From the NCBI RefSeq assembly GCF_040371945.1, contig NZ_BAABWS010000001.1, forward strand, positions 1,302,001 to 1,366,000: a stretch of 64,000 nucleotides of DNA, in the 5' to 3' direction. The position numbers and the translations under genes were made by a program. The DNA comes from Litorivita sp040371945. Lineage in GTDB: Bacteria > Pseudomonadota > Alphaproteobacteria > Rhodobacterales > Rhodobacteraceae. Below are positions 10,203 through 18,731 of the stretch, one piece after another (the stretch's first letter is position 1; each line of letters begins with the position of its first letter). A model generated the notes under the pieces. That model did not search any database, was not told the origin of the DNA, and saw nothing but the letters and a program-made list of their open reading frames with translations.

Positions 10203-11045
10203 ATGGCCCAAGCCCCCGCCCCCCGCTCGATCCTGATCACCGGCTGCGCGTCGGGCATCGGCTATGACGCCGCACACGGGATGCGCGCGCGCGGCTGGCG
10301 CGTATTTGCCGCCGCCCGCCGCGCCGAGGATGTCGCGCGCCTGGCCGCCGAAGGCTTTGACGCGGTCCATCTCGACTATGCCGACAGCGACAGCATCACC
10401 GCCGCCGTGCAATCGGTGCTCGGCGCCACCGGCGGCAGGCTGGATGCGCTGTTCAACAACGGCGCCTTCGCCATCCCCGGTGCGAGCGAAGACCTCAGCC
10501 GCGCGGCCCTGCGCCATATTTTCGAAACCAATCTGTTCGGCTGGCATGAATTGACCTGCGCGGTGCTGCCCGTGATGCGCGCCCAAGGCCACGGGCGCGT
10601 GGTGCAATGTTCCTCGGTGCTCGGCCTTGTCGCGGCTCCTTGGCGCGGCGCCTATAATGCGACGAAATTCGCGCTCGAAGGGTTGACCGATACCTTGCGG
10701 CTGGAGATGCGCGACACCGCCATCGACATCATCCTCATCGAACCCGGACCGATCACCTCGCAGTTTCGCAAGAACGCCGCCAAGGAATTCGAACGCTGGG
10801 TCGATTGGAAAGCCTCGCCGCGCGCCGCGCAATACGAGGCCAGCCTGCTCAAACGCCTCTACCGCGACAACGGCCCCGATACCTTCGAATTGCCCGCCCG
10901 CGCCGTGACCGACAAACTCGCCCGCGCGCTGGAGGCCAGACGCCCGCGCGCGCGCTACTATGTCACCACGCCGACCTATGCGATGGCCGCGCTCAAACGC
11001 CTCGCCCCGACCCGCGCCCTCGACTGGCTGCTGGCCAAAGGCTGA
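10203..11045 (+). CDS. short-chain dehydrogenase/reductase
   Basis: A 280-residue classical SDR enzyme with an N-terminal Rossmann fold. The nucleotide-binding TGCASGIG is at residues 13-20, NNG near 85-87, and the catalytic set is Ser138 and Tyr151/Lys155 (YNATK). The C-terminal part after EPGPI is longer than in minimal SDRs, as in the group acting on larger alcohols or ketones. The ATG at 10203 is chosen because GACGGAA stands 9 nt upstream; in-frame ATGs at 10158, 10185 and 10194 have no well-spaced site. Substrate and NAD/NADP preference are not clear; Ala and Arg after the second strand (AAARR) hint at NADPH. Confidence 0.87.
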   Translation: MAQAPAPRSILITGCASGIGYDAAHGMRARGWRVFAAARRAEDVARLAAEGFDAVHLDYADSDSITAAVQSVLGATGGRLDALFNNGAFAIPGASEDLSRAALRHIFETNLFGWHELTCAVLPVMRAQGHGRVVQCSSVLGLVAAPWRGAYNATKFALEGLTDTLRLEMRDTAIDIILIEPGPITSQFRKNAAKEFERWVDWKASPRAAQYEASLLKRLYRDNGPDTFELPARAVTDKLARALEARRPRARYYVTTPTYAMAALKRLAPTRALDWLLAKG

Positions 11046-11147
11046 TCCGCGCGCCCTGCGTCTGCGCCCGCACAAACGCGCCTCACCCACGAGCGTTACC
11101 CACGAGCGTCACCCAAAGGCGCCGCCGCCTCAAACCTGCCACCCCTC

Positions 11148-11183
11148 TTTGCAGGTTCGCCAAATATCCCCGCCGGAGGCATC
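11148..11183 (+). repeat. dispersed intergenic repeat, copy A
   Basis: Reads TTTGCAGGTTC, two variable bases, then AAATATCCCCGCCGGAGGC. The same motif occurs at 16243, 38494 and 54644. This copy lies about 100 bp after the SDR gene. Confidence 0.8.
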
Positions 11184-11325
11184 TGCCCGCGCCGCCGCGC
11201 GCACCCGCCTGCGGCCCCACCCGCAGCCCCCGCCTCCCCGGGTCCCGCCGCTTCCCGCCGCCGCTTTGCCCCGACGGTCGTCGCCCCACCCGCGCGCCGC
11301 TGCGCCGCTCCGAACCCGCTATCTC

Positions 11326-11397
11326 GGGGGCGCAAACCGCACCGACGCAATACCGACAAAATACCGACGCGATACAGACAGGCCAAAATGCGCCCCC
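11326..11397 (+). repeat. 11-bp-period repeat element, copy 1
   Basis: The core (11339-11379) consists of four units of eight bases, ATACCGAC or a close variant, each followed by a three-base spacer. It is bounded here by a perfect 9-bp inverted repeat, GGGGGCGCA (11326-11334) and TGCGCCCCC (11389-11397). A second copy with 39 of 41 core bases identical lies at 52002-52042. This copy is about 80 bp upstream of the HIG1-type gene, in the 431-bp gap after the SDR gene; the rest of that gap shows no coding frame I can support. Confidence 0.8.
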
Positions 11398-11476
11398 GCC
11401 GCGTCCAAATAACCAATTCGCTTTTCCCCAAATGCACGCTACATCTGGCGGGCAACGCATCGGACGGAGACAGCCA

Positions 11477-11683
11477 ATGAAAGACGATCCCCTCTTTATT
11501 CTGGTGGCGCTGGCCTGCCTCGCGGTGGTCGGCATCTTGATGGTCGGCGTCGGCGGCTTCGCCAAAGGCGGCGATTTCAACCGAAAAAATGCCAATAAAA
11601 TCATGCGCTTGCGCATCATTGCGCAATTCGTCGCCATCGTCTTGATCCTCGCCTTTGTATATTTTCGCCGCTCGGGAGGCTGA
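11477..11683 (+). CDS. HIG1-domain twin-transmembrane protein
   Basis: A 68-residue protein with two membrane helices (FILVALACLAVVGILMVGVGGF and IIAQFVAIVLILAFVYF) joined by a short basic loop (FNRKNANKIMRLR). This is the layout of bacterial HIG1-domain proteins, whose mitochondrial relatives associate with respiratory complexes. GGAGA lies six bases before the ATG. It ends 3 bp before the cobalamin adenosyltransferase start, so the two are probably co-transcribed. The function in bacteria is not established; a role with terminal oxidases is inferred from the mitochondrial family. Confidence 0.8.
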   Translation: MKDDPLFILVALACLAVVGILMVGVGGFAKGGDFNRKNANKIMRLRIIAQFVAIVLILAFVYFRRSGG

Positions 11684-11686
11684 TCC

Positions 11687-12259
11687 ATGGTCGTGATCAA
11701 CAAAATCTACACACGCAGCGGCGACGCCGGCACCACCGCCCTTGGCAATGGCACCCGCGTTGACAAACATTCCGCCCGCGTCACCGCCTACGGCACCGTC
11801 GACGAAACCAACGCCACCCTAGGCCTCGCCCGCCTCCACGCGACAGGCGAGATGGACGCCGCTTTGGCATTGATTCAAAACGATCTTTTCGACCTTGGCG
11901 CCGATCTTTGTCGCCCCGAAATGGACAAGGATGCCGAGGCCGAATACCCGCCCCTGCGCGTCACGCAGGCACAGGTGGACCGTCTGGAACAGGAGATCGA
12001 CGCGATGAGCGCCACGCTCGAACCGCTGCGCAGTTTCATCCTTCCCGGCGGCACGGCTTTGGCCGCGCATCTGCATCTGTGCCGCACCGTGAGCCGCCGC
12101 GCCGAGCGTCTGACCACCGAACTGGCCACGCTCGAGCCGGTCAATCCGGCCGCCGTCAAATACCTCAACCGCCTGTCCGATTGGTTCTTTGCCGCGGGCC
12201 GCGTGGCCAATAATGGCGGCGTGGATGATGTGCTATGGGTGCCGGGCGCGAACCGGTAA
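11687..12259 (+). CDS. PduO-type cob(I)alamin adenosyltransferase
   Basis: This 190-residue enzyme makes adenosylcobalamin from cob(I)alamin and ATP. The N-terminal ATP-binding segment IYTRSGDAGTTALGNG, the central YGTVDETNATLG, and the C-terminal RTVSRRAER and YLNRLSDWFF are family signatures. Length fits PduO-type enzymes. GGAGG lies before the ATG. It sits directly after the HIG1 gene and upstream of etfBA. Adenosylcobalamin would serve methylmalonyl-CoA, ethylmalonyl-CoA or ribonucleotide reductase enzymes encoded elsewhere. Confidence 0.93.
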   Translation: MVVINKIYTRSGDAGTTALGNGTRVDKHSARVTAYGTVDETNATLGLARLHATGEMDAALALIQNDLFDLGADLCRPEMDKDAEAEYPPLRVTQAQVDRLEQEIDAMSATLEPLRSFILPGGTALAAHLHLCRTVSRRAERLTTELATLEPVNPAAVKYLNRLSDWFFAAGRVANNGGVDDVLWVPGANR

Positions 12260-12314
12260 CTTGCGCTTGGCGGCGCATCGGCCGCCGCGCAGGAACGAGA
12301 TCATCAGGGCGATT

Positions 12315-12346
12315 CGGAAAATTCCGCCTGTCGGAAGGCAATTCCG
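12315..12346 (+). promoter_or_regulatory. double inverted repeat upstream of etfB
   Basis: CGGAA-AA-TTCCG (12315-12326) is followed six bases later by CGGAA-GGCAA-TTCCG (12332-12346). It lies about 150 bp before etfB in the 235-bp gap. Two similar palindromes in tandem suggest an operator, but no regulator can be named. Confidence 0.45.
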
Positions 12347-12494
12347 CCCAAAGGAAGATAAAACGCGGCGTCGGGAAGACGCAGACCCCCTATTTTTCCC
12401 TGTTTTCCCATCGCGCAAGAATATATCAAAGCCACCAGACCTACGCGCCCGAATCTTCGGTGCGTTTATGTAATTCTAAAGGGAGACCACGCTC

Positions 12495-13253
12495 ATGAAG
12501 GTGCTAGTGCCTGTCAAACGTGTGATCGACTATAACGTGAAAGTGCGCGTCAAAGCGGACGGAAGCGGTGTCGATCTCGCCAACGTCAAAATGTCGATGA
12601 ACCCCTTCGACGAGATTGCCGTCGAAGAAGCCATCCGCCTCAAAGAGGCCGGAAAGGCCGACGAAGTCGTCGTCGTTTCCATCGGCGTCAAGCAAGCGCA
12701 AGAAACCCTGCGCACGGCATTGGCCATGGGCGCGGACCGCGCGATCCTCGTGGTGGCTGCCGATGACGTGCACCAAGACATCGAGCCTTTGGCCGTTGCC
12801 AAAATCCTCAAAGGCGTGATCGACGAAGAGGCCCCCGGCCTTGTCATCGCGGGCAAACAGGCAATCGATAACGACATGAACGCCACGGGCCAAATGCTCG
12901 CCGCGCTCACCGGTTGGGGTCAGGCGACCTTTGCCTCCGAAGTCGAGATCGACGGCGACGCGGCGAAAGTCACCCGCGAAGTCGACGGCGGCCTGCAGAC
13001 GATTTCGGTCAAACTGCCTGCCATCGTCACCGCCGATTTGCGCCTCAACGAGCCGCGCTATGCTTCGCTTCCCAACATCATGAAAGCGAAGAAAAAGCCG
13101 CTGGACGAGAAAACCGCCGCCGATTACGGCGTCGACACCGCACCGCGCCTCGAAGTCGTCAAGACCTCCGAACCCGCCTCGCGCTCTGCTGGCGAAATGG
13201 TCGGTTCGGTCGACGAGCTGGTCGCGAAACTCAAAGAAAAAGGAGCTATCTAA
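12495..13253 (+). CDS. etfB: electron transfer flavoprotein subunit beta
   Basis: A 252-residue ETF small subunit. It starts MKVLVPVKRVIDYNVKVRVK, has the AMP/adenine-binding signature with DNDMNATGQML near 120, and the VKLPAIVTADLRLNEPRYASLPNIMKA signature region near 180-205. With EtfA it carries electrons from acyl-CoA dehydrogenases to ETF-quinone oxidoreductase. AAAGGGAGA precedes the ATG. The stop overlaps the etfA start (TAATG), so translation is coupled. Confidence 0.96.
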   Translation: MKVLVPVKRVIDYNVKVRVKADGSGVDLANVKMSMNPFDEIAVEEAIRLKEAGKADEVVVVSIGVKQAQETLRTALAMGADRAILVVAADDVHQDIEPLAVAKILKGVIDEEAPGLVIAGKQAIDNDMNATGQMLAALTGWGQATFASEVEIDGDAAKVTREVDGGLQTISVKLPAIVTADLRLNEPRYASLPNIMKAKKKPLDEKTAADYGVDTAPRLEVVKTSEPASRSAGEMVGSVDELVAKLKEKGAI

Positions 13254-14173
13254 TGGCTGTTCTTCTTCTCGCAGAAATCTCCGGCGGCGCATTGGCAGTT
13301 GATGCCACCGCGAAAGCCGTCACCGCAGGCAAGGCGCTTGGCGATGTGACCGTATTGGTCGCAGGCCCCGCTGCCGCAGGCGACGAGGCCGCGAAAATCG
13401 ACGGCGTGTCCAAGGTTCTGGTCGCGGACGATGCGCTTTATGCCAATGGTCTGGCCGAGCCTGTTGCCGATCTGGTCGTCTCGCTTGCGGGCGATTACGA
13501 GCACATCATCGGCCCCTCGACCGCCTCGGCCAAAAACATCCTGCCGCGCGTTGCGGCCTTGCTGGATGTCATGGTTCTGTCGGACGTGACCGCCATCGTG
13601 GACGGCGCCACCTTCGAGCGCCCGATCTATGCCGGTAACGCGATCCAGACGGTGAAATCCTCGGATGCGAAGAAAGTCCTCACCGTGCGCACATCGACCT
13701 TCGATGCCGCAGGTCAAGGCGGCGCAGCCGCAGTAGAGAGCATCGGCGCCGCAGGCGATCCCGCCCTGTCGAGCCATGTCGAAGACAAGGTTGCCGCCTC
13801 GGACCGTCCCGAGCTGACCTCCGCTGGCATCGTTGTCTCCGGTGGCCGCGGTGTCGGCTCCGAAGAGAACTTTGCCCTGATCGAAGGTCTCGCGGACAAG
13901 CTGAACGCAGCGGTCGGCGCCTCGCGCGCGGCTGTGGACAGCGGCTATGCTCCGAACGATCTGCAGGTCGGCCAGACCGGTAAAGTCGTCGCGCCCGAGC
14001 TCTATATCGCCGTCGGTATCTCCGGCGCGATCCAGCACTTGGCCGGTATGAAAGACTCCAAGATCATCGTGGCGATCAACAAAGACGAAGAAGCGCCGAT
14101 CTTCCAAGTGGCCGATTACGGCCTCGTGGCGGACCTCTTCGACGCGATCCCCGAACTGACCTCGAAGCTCTAA
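13253..14173 (+). CDS. etfA: electron transfer flavoprotein subunit alpha
   Basis: A 306-residue FAD-binding ETF subunit. The C-terminal domain shows GGRGVGSEENF near residue 200, then SRAAVDSGYAPNDLQVGQTGK and YIAVGISGAIQHLAGM, which contact the FAD. The ATG overlaps the etfB stop by one base. A strong terminator lies about 30 bp downstream, closing the unit. Together with hbd further on, this serves fatty-acid and branched-chain acyl-CoA oxidation. Confidence 0.97.
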   Translation: MAVLLLAEISGGALAVDATAKAVTAGKALGDVTVLVAGPAAAGDEAAKIDGVSKVLVADDALYANGLAEPVADLVVSLAGDYEHIIGPSTASAKNILPRVAALLDVMVLSDVTAIVDGATFERPIYAGNAIQTVKSSDAKKVLTVRTSTFDAAGQGGAAAVESIGAAGDPALSSHVEDKVAASDRPELTSAGIVVSGGRGVGSEENFALIEGLADKLNAAVGASRAAVDSGYAPNDLQVGQTGKVVAPELYIAVGISGAIQHLAGMKDSKIIVAINKDEEAPIFQVADYGLVADLFDAIPELTSKL

Positions 14174-14198
14174 GCATCGGTCTTTGCGGACAGAACAC

Positions 14199-14234
14199 GA
14201 AAGGCCCGCCTCATCCGAGAGGCGGGCCTTTTTC
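14199..14234 (+). terminator. etfBA terminator
   Basis: AAGGCCCGCCTC (14201-14212) pairs perfectly with GAGGCGGGCCTT (14219-14230) around ATCCGA and is followed by TTTCG. It may also serve the convergent gene on the minus strand, where the stem is followed by TCGTG only. Confidence 0.92.
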
Positions 14235-14279
14235 GTTGCCGCCCCCGCGCCGTGGCGGCGCGCGGCGGATGTATCGCGG

Positions 14280-15110
14280 CTATAGCCCGACCAGATCCTT
14301 AATGCTGGCAGACAGCGCCTGCGCCGCCTCGGCATGGGCGGCGGGGCCCATCATTTGCTCTGCTGCGGGCGCTTCCATCTGGCTGAACTTCATGCCATCC
14401 GTGCCCTGCGCCAAAGCCGCCTCGCTCACCGTGACCTCGACCACCTCGGTCACCAAGGGCCGCAAGCTCTCGATCATCTCGCGCGTCACATAGAGAGGGT
14501 CATGGGCCAGATCATCCTCAAGCGACATCTCCGGCGCATGATCGGCAAACCAAAGCAAAACCGTCTTGCCGCCGATCTTGCCGAGCAGCACTTTCATCCG
14601 CGCCACCCATGCATTTTGCAATTCTTCGCGCACCATATCGTAACGCTCCGGCGACAGCGTGCGCAGCGAGCGTAGCATATGGCGCGTGAAGTGAAATTCG
14701 GTGAAATCCACCTCGCGGAACACCGTGCGCATCAAGGCGCTGGCTTGCAAGAACCGGTCGTTGCGACGCGGATGCACGGCGTAAAAGCGGTTGGACATAT
14801 TTTGCGCGCCCATGACTTGCACCACCGTGGCGCGCGCCGCACCCGCCGCTTCGAGCACCGTGGCATCACCGGCAAAAACATCGACCCCCGCGTTGAGCCA
14901 ACCAAAGTTGACACAAGGCACCCCGATCTGACCCTCGACCAAATCCGTAAAGGGTCTTTCAATAAACTTTCCGTAGGTCTCCGAGCCGCCAATGAAGGCG
15001 ACATAGTCGCCCTCAAGCTTGCGCTTGGGACCGCGGAACAGAAGCTTGGACTTCCCGTAGCGACACGGGAAATAATCAAGGGCACCATCGCCCATCGTTT
15101 CATAGGTCAT
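14280..15110 (-). CDS. DUF6473-type protein
   Basis: A 276-residue protein that I place, from memory, in a Rhodobacteraceae family listed as DUF6473. Typical stretches are LDYFPCRYGKSKLLFRGPKR near residue 12, FIGGSETYGKFIERPF near 40 and CVNFGWLNAGVDVF near 66. The GGSETYGKF turn resembles a Ser-containing SGNH-hydrolase-like loop, but no full catalytic set is clear. No signal peptide or membrane helix is seen. The ATG at 15110 has AGGTG upstream and is preferred over GTG at 15119. It lies divergent from hbd and convergent with etfA. Function unknown. Confidence 0.8.
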   Translation of the reverse strand: MTYETMGDGALDYFPCRYGKSKLLFRGPKRKLEGDYVAFIGGSETYGKFIERPFTDLVEGQIGVPCVNFGWLNAGVDVFAGDATVLEAAGAARATVVQVMGAQNMSNRFYAVHPRRNDRFLQASALMRTVFREVDFTEFHFTRHMLRSLRTLSPERYDMVREELQNAWVARMKVLLGKIGGKTVLLWFADHAPEMSLEDDLAHDPLYVTREMIESLRPLVTEVVEVTVSEAALAQGTDGMKFSQMEAPAAEQMMGPAAHAEAAQALSASIKDLVGL

Positions 15111-15284
15111 TTCACCCACCTAAATTTTTCTCACCCACGCTGACTTTGCCGCAAGCTCTGTTACCAAAGGCCTAATCGGCGACTTTGACTAAAACACCCT
15201 CGCACCTGTGCCTGCACTGCCCTTGCACCCTCGGTCCCCGCCGCCTATCCTCAAAACAGCATCGACAAAAGAGGCGGCATTTTC

Positions 15285-16160
15285 ATGGAAATTCAATCAG
15301 TTGGCGTGATCGGCGCAGGGCAGATGGGCAACGGAATCGCCCATGTCATGGCGCTTGCAGGCTATGACGTGATGATGACCGACATCTCCGAAGACGCGCT
15401 AAAAGCTGCAATTGAAACCATTTCGGGCAATCTGGACCGGCAAGTCGGGCGCGGCAAAGTCTCCCAAAGCGACAAAGATGCCACCATGGCGCGGATCACA
15501 TGCACCCAAAGGCTGACCGATCTGGGCGTTTGTGATCTGGTGATCGAAGCCGCGACCGAGCGCGAAACCGTCAAACAGGCGATCTTTGACGAGCTTTTAC
15601 CGCATCTGACGCCGACCACGATCCTGACCTCGAACACCTCGTCGATCTCGATCACCCGCCTCGCCAGCCGCACCGACCGGCCCGAAAAATTCATGGGCTT
15701 CCATTTCATGAACCCTGTGCCGGTGATGCAATTGGTCGAGCTCATTCGCGGCATCGCGACGGATGAGGAAACCTATGAGGCCTGCCGCACCGTGGTCGAG
15801 CGGCTTGGCAAAACCTCCGCCGCCGCCGAAGATTTCCCCGCCTTCATCGTCAACCGCATCTTGATGCCGATGATTAACGAGGCCGTCTATACGCTCTATG
15901 AGGGGGTCGGCTCGGTGCAATCCATCGACAGTTCGATGAAGCTTGGCGCCAACCACCCGATGGGGCCGCTGGAGCTGGCCGATTTCATCGGTCTCGACAC
16001 CTGCCTTGCGATTATGAATGTGCTGCACGACGGGCTGGCCGATACCAAATACCGCCCCTGCCCCCTGCTGACCAAATATGTCGAAGCGGGATGGCTGGGC
16101 CGCAAATCAGGGCGCGGCTTCTACGACTACCGCGGCGAGACGCCTGTTCCCACACGCTAG
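15285..16160 (+). CDS. 3-hydroxybutyryl-CoA dehydrogenase
   Basis: A 291-residue NAD(P)-dependent enzyme that interconverts 3-hydroxybutyryl-CoA and acetoacetyl-CoA. The Rossmann motif GAGQMG is at residues 10-15, catalytic His140 lies in GFHFMNPVPVM, and the C-terminal dimer domain has NHPMGPLELADFIGLDTC and GRKSGRGFYDY. It is the single-domain form (hbd/paaH type), not the large FadJ fusion. Its position near etfBA fits beta-oxidation or polyhydroxybutyrate-linked metabolism. The ATG follows GAGGCGGCATTTTC. Confidence 0.94.
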   Translation: MEIQSVGVIGAGQMGNGIAHVMALAGYDVMMTDISEDALKAAIETISGNLDRQVGRGKVSQSDKDATMARITCTQRLTDLGVCDLVIEAATERETVKQAIFDELLPHLTPTTILTSNTSSISITRLASRTDRPEKFMGFHFMNPVPVMQLVELIRGIATDEETYEACRTVVERLGKTSAAAEDFPAFIVNRILMPMINEAVYTLYEGVGSVQSIDSSMKLGANHPMGPLELADFIGLDTCLAIMNVLHDGLADTKYRPCPLLTKYVEAGWLGRKSGRGFYDYRGETPVPTR

Positions 16161-16242
16161 CGCGCGCGGGCCTTTTGCCTGACATGTCTTAATCCAAAGC
16201 GCCCGAGCCGCGCCGCGCACGCGGCTTTGCGCCGCGCCCTGT

Positions 16243-16278
16243 CTTGCAGGTTCCAAAAATATCCCCGCCGGAGGCATC
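16243..16278 (+). repeat. dispersed intergenic repeat, copy B
   Basis: Reads CTTGCAGGTTCC, then AAAAATATCCCCGCCGGAGGC. It lies between the convergent ends of hbd and the H-lectin gene. See copies at 11148, 38494 and 54644. Confidence 0.8.
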
Positions 16279-16328
16279 CTTTGCTCCGCCAAGGCCCTTG
16301 GCCCGCCCGCAGCGCCGCAGGGGGCCGC

Positions 16329-16679
16329 CTAGTAGAGCTGCCAATCATCCTCATGGGGCAGCGGACCGATCGCCATCCAGCGCACGCGTGCACGCGCCAC
16401 GCGCGTATCGCCCCATGTGCGGAACACGATCTCGAATCCGGTCTCGGTGATATTTTCCGCGCCCGTATCGGCGCGCGCATTGGTCTCGCTGTCCATGTCC
16501 CACATCGACAGCGCGCAATGCACCATCGGCACCTGCGCGAAGCTTTGCGAAAACTCCACGCGTTTGCGCCGCAGACGCGGCCCCGTGCCGGTCCACATGT
16601 CGCCGCCGTCCTCGAAATCCGAGAACAAAATATTGTCGCCCTGATCCATTCCGATCAGGTGGCTATCGAGACGCTTCAT
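16329..16679 (-). CDS. H-type lectin domain protein
   Basis: A 116-residue protein made almost entirely of an H-type lectin fold, the Gal/GalNAc-binding domain known from snail agglutinin and discoidin. Matching features are the VEFSQSFAQVPMVHCALSMWD strand pair, NITETGFEIVF and the terminal VRWMAIG. There is no signal peptide, so it is predicted cytoplasmic. GGAAGCG precedes the ATG at 16679. It follows atpC on the same strand after a terminator; I recall the same neighbour in other Rhodobacteraceae. Its ligand is unknown. Confidence 0.8.
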   Translation of the reverse strand: MKRLDSHLIGMDQGDNILFSDFEDGGDMWTGTGPRLRRKRVEFSQSFAQVPMVHCALSMWDMDSETNARADTGAENITETGFEIVFRTWGDTRVARARVRWMAIGPLPHEDDWQLY

Positions 16680-16793
16680 TCTGCCGCGCTTCCAAATCTA
16701 TTGCATGCCTGTCAGTGAAGGCAGGTGTAACTCTTAGGTGTTTAACGTTTTCATAAAATGCAATTCGGGCGAGAGTTTGACACGTCCTTTTCG

Positions 16794-16823
16794 CAAAAAG
16801 GGCCCCGCAATCGCGGAGCCCCT
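16794..16823 (-). terminator. atp operon terminator
   Basis: On the minus strand AAGGGGCTCCGC pairs with GCGGGGCCCTT around GATT and is followed by TTTTGC. It lies about 35 bp after atpC. Confidence 0.85.
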
Positions 16824-16854
16824 TGTCATTTTCACCTCCGCAAAGCGGAAAAGA

Positions 16855-17280
16855 TCAATTCGCCGACAGGCCGATGTGGTCGCCCATGGCCACCATATCC
16901 GCCAAAAGCTTGGCCGCATCATCCACGGGACCCGGCTCGTTGACGAAGACTTCCTTCGCCTGCGCATGGGCCTCGCGTGCTGCGGTGACCATCTCGTCCA
17001 TATGCGCCTGTGTCATCTCCTCGCGGGGGATGGCACGTTCGGCCAGAACGGTGATCCCGTCCGCGCCGATTTCGGCAAAGCCGCCGGTCACGACATAGGA
17101 TGCCGCGCCCGAGGGCCCGTCCACCGACAAAAGGCCGGGACGCAGGGTGGTGATGGTCGGGGCATGATTGGCCATGGCCGTCATGTCCCCGTCAGCGCCG
17201 GGAATTTGAACCTGTGTGACCTCAAGCGACGCAACGCTGCGCTCGGGGCTCACCAGATCGAATTGCACGGTATCAGCCAT
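16855..17280 (-). CDS. atpC: F1F0 ATP synthase subunit epsilon
   Basis: A 141-residue central-stalk subunit. It starts MADTVQFDLVSPER and has the beta-sandwich motifs GADGDMTAMANHAPTIT and VVTGGFAEI, followed by a helical C-terminal domain that in the family can inhibit hydrolysis. It is the last gene of the atpHAGDC operon, 11 bp after atpD. A terminator follows. Confidence 0.95.
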   Translation of the reverse strand: MADTVQFDLVSPERSVASLEVTQVQIPGADGDMTAMANHAPTITTLRPGLLSVDGPSGAASYVVTGGFAEIGADGITVLAERAIPREEMTQAHMDEMVTAAREAHAQAKEVFVNEPGPVDDAAKLLADMVAMGDHIGLSAN

Positions 17281-17291
17281 AAGGCCCCCCT

Positions 17292-18713
17292 TTAAGCGGC
17301 GTCAGCCGCCATTTTCTCGGCTTTGGCGATCACTTCATCGATGCCGCCAACCATGTAGAAGGCGCCTTCGGGCAGGTGATCGTATTCGCCTGCAACAACG
17401 GCTTTGAACGATGCAATGGTATCCTCGAGCGGAACCTGCACACCATCCGAACCGGTGAAGACCTTCGCAACGTCGAAGGGCTGCGACAGGAAGCGTTCGA
17501 TTTTACGCGCACGCGCCACGGCCAGTTTGTCGTCTTCGGACAATTCGTCCATGCCCAAAATGGCGATGATGTCTTGCAGCGACTTGTAGCGCTGAAGAAC
17601 CTGCTGCACGTCGGTCGCGACTTTGTAGTGCTCGTCGCCGATGATCAGCGGGTCAAGCAAACGCGAGGTCGAACCCAGCGGATCCACAGCGGGATAGATG
17701 CCTTTTTCCGAGATCGCACGATCAAGAACCGTGGTCGCGTCAAGGTGGGCAAAGGAGGTGGCCGGCGCAGGGTCGGTCAAGTCATCCGCGGGAACGTAAA
17801 CGGCCTGAACCGATGTAATCGAACCGGATTTGGTCGAGGAAATACGTTCCTGCATCGCGCCCATGTCGGTCGCCAGCGTCGGCTGGTAGCCCACAGCCGA
17901 AGGAATACGGCCAAGCAGAGCCGACACTTCCGAACCCGCTTGGGTAAAGCGGAAGATGTTGTCGACGAAGAACAAAACGTCCGAACCGGTGTCGTCACGG
18001 AACTGTTCCGCCAGCGACAGGCCGGTCAGAGCGATACGCATACGCGCTCCGGGAGGCTCGTTCATCTGGCCGTAGACCAGAGCAATTTTCGACTCTTCGA
18101 GGTTATCGGGCACGATAACGCCGGATTCGATCATCTCGTGGTAAAGGTCGTTGCCTTCACGGGTCCGCTCGCCAACACCGGCGAAGACGGACACGCCCGA
18201 GTGCACTTTGGCGATGTTGTTGATCAGTTCCATGATCAAAACGGTTTTGCCCACACCGGCACCGCCGAACAGACCGATTTTACCACCCTTGGTGTAAGGC
18301 GCCAGAAGGTCGATGACCTTGATGCCTGTCACGAGGATTTCGGTCGCGGTCGACTGTTGGTCGAAGGCAGGCGCATCGCCGTGGATCGGGCGGCGCGATT
18401 CCGAATTCACGGGGCCTTTTTCGTCAACCGGATCGCCGGTCACGTTCATGATGCGGCCCAAGGTCGCTTTGCCGACGGGCACAGAAATCTGCGCTTCGGT
18501 GTCGGTCACGTCCTGACCGCGCACGAGACCTTCGGTCGCGTCCATAGCGATCGCACGAACCGTGTTTTCGCCAAGGTGCTGCGCCACTTCGAGCACCAGC
18601 GTCTTGCCGTTGTTGTCGGTGGTCAGCGCGTTCAGAATCGCGGGCAGCGTGTCGCTGAACTGCACGTCGACCACGGCGCCGATCACCTGCGTGATTTTGC
18701 CAATATTAGCCAT
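17292..18713 (-). CDS. atpD: F1F0 ATP synthase subunit beta
   Basis: The 473-residue catalytic subunit. The P-loop GGAGVGKT lies near residue 150, the catalytic-glutamate motif GERTREGNDLYHEM near 185-195, and the DELSEDDK (DELSEED-like) segment near 385. Length and sequence are ordinary. It lies between atpG (18 bp) and atpC (11 bp). Confidence 0.98.
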   Translation of the reverse strand: MANIGKITQVIGAVVDVQFSDTLPAILNALTTDNNGKTLVLEVAQHLGENTVRAIAMDATEGLVRGQDVTDTEAQISVPVGKATLGRIMNVTGDPVDEKGPVNSESRRPIHGDAPAFDQQSTATEILVTGIKVIDLLAPYTKGGKIGLFGGAGVGKTVLIMELINNIAKVHSGVSVFAGVGERTREGNDLYHEMIESGVIVPDNLEESKIALVYGQMNEPPGARMRIALTGLSLAEQFRDDTGSDVLFFVDNIFRFTQAGSEVSALLGRIPSAVGYQPTLATDMGAMQERISSTKSGSITSVQAVYVPADDLTDPAPATSFAHLDATTVLDRAISEKGIYPAVDPLGSTSRLLDPLIIGDEHYKVATDVQQVLQRYKSLQDIIAILGMDELSEDDKLAVARARKIERFLSQPFDVAKVFTGSDGVQVPLEDTIASFKAVVAGEYDHLPEGAFYMVGGIDEVIAKAEKMAADAA

Positions 18714-18731
18714 TGTTAAGTCTCCGTCCTC

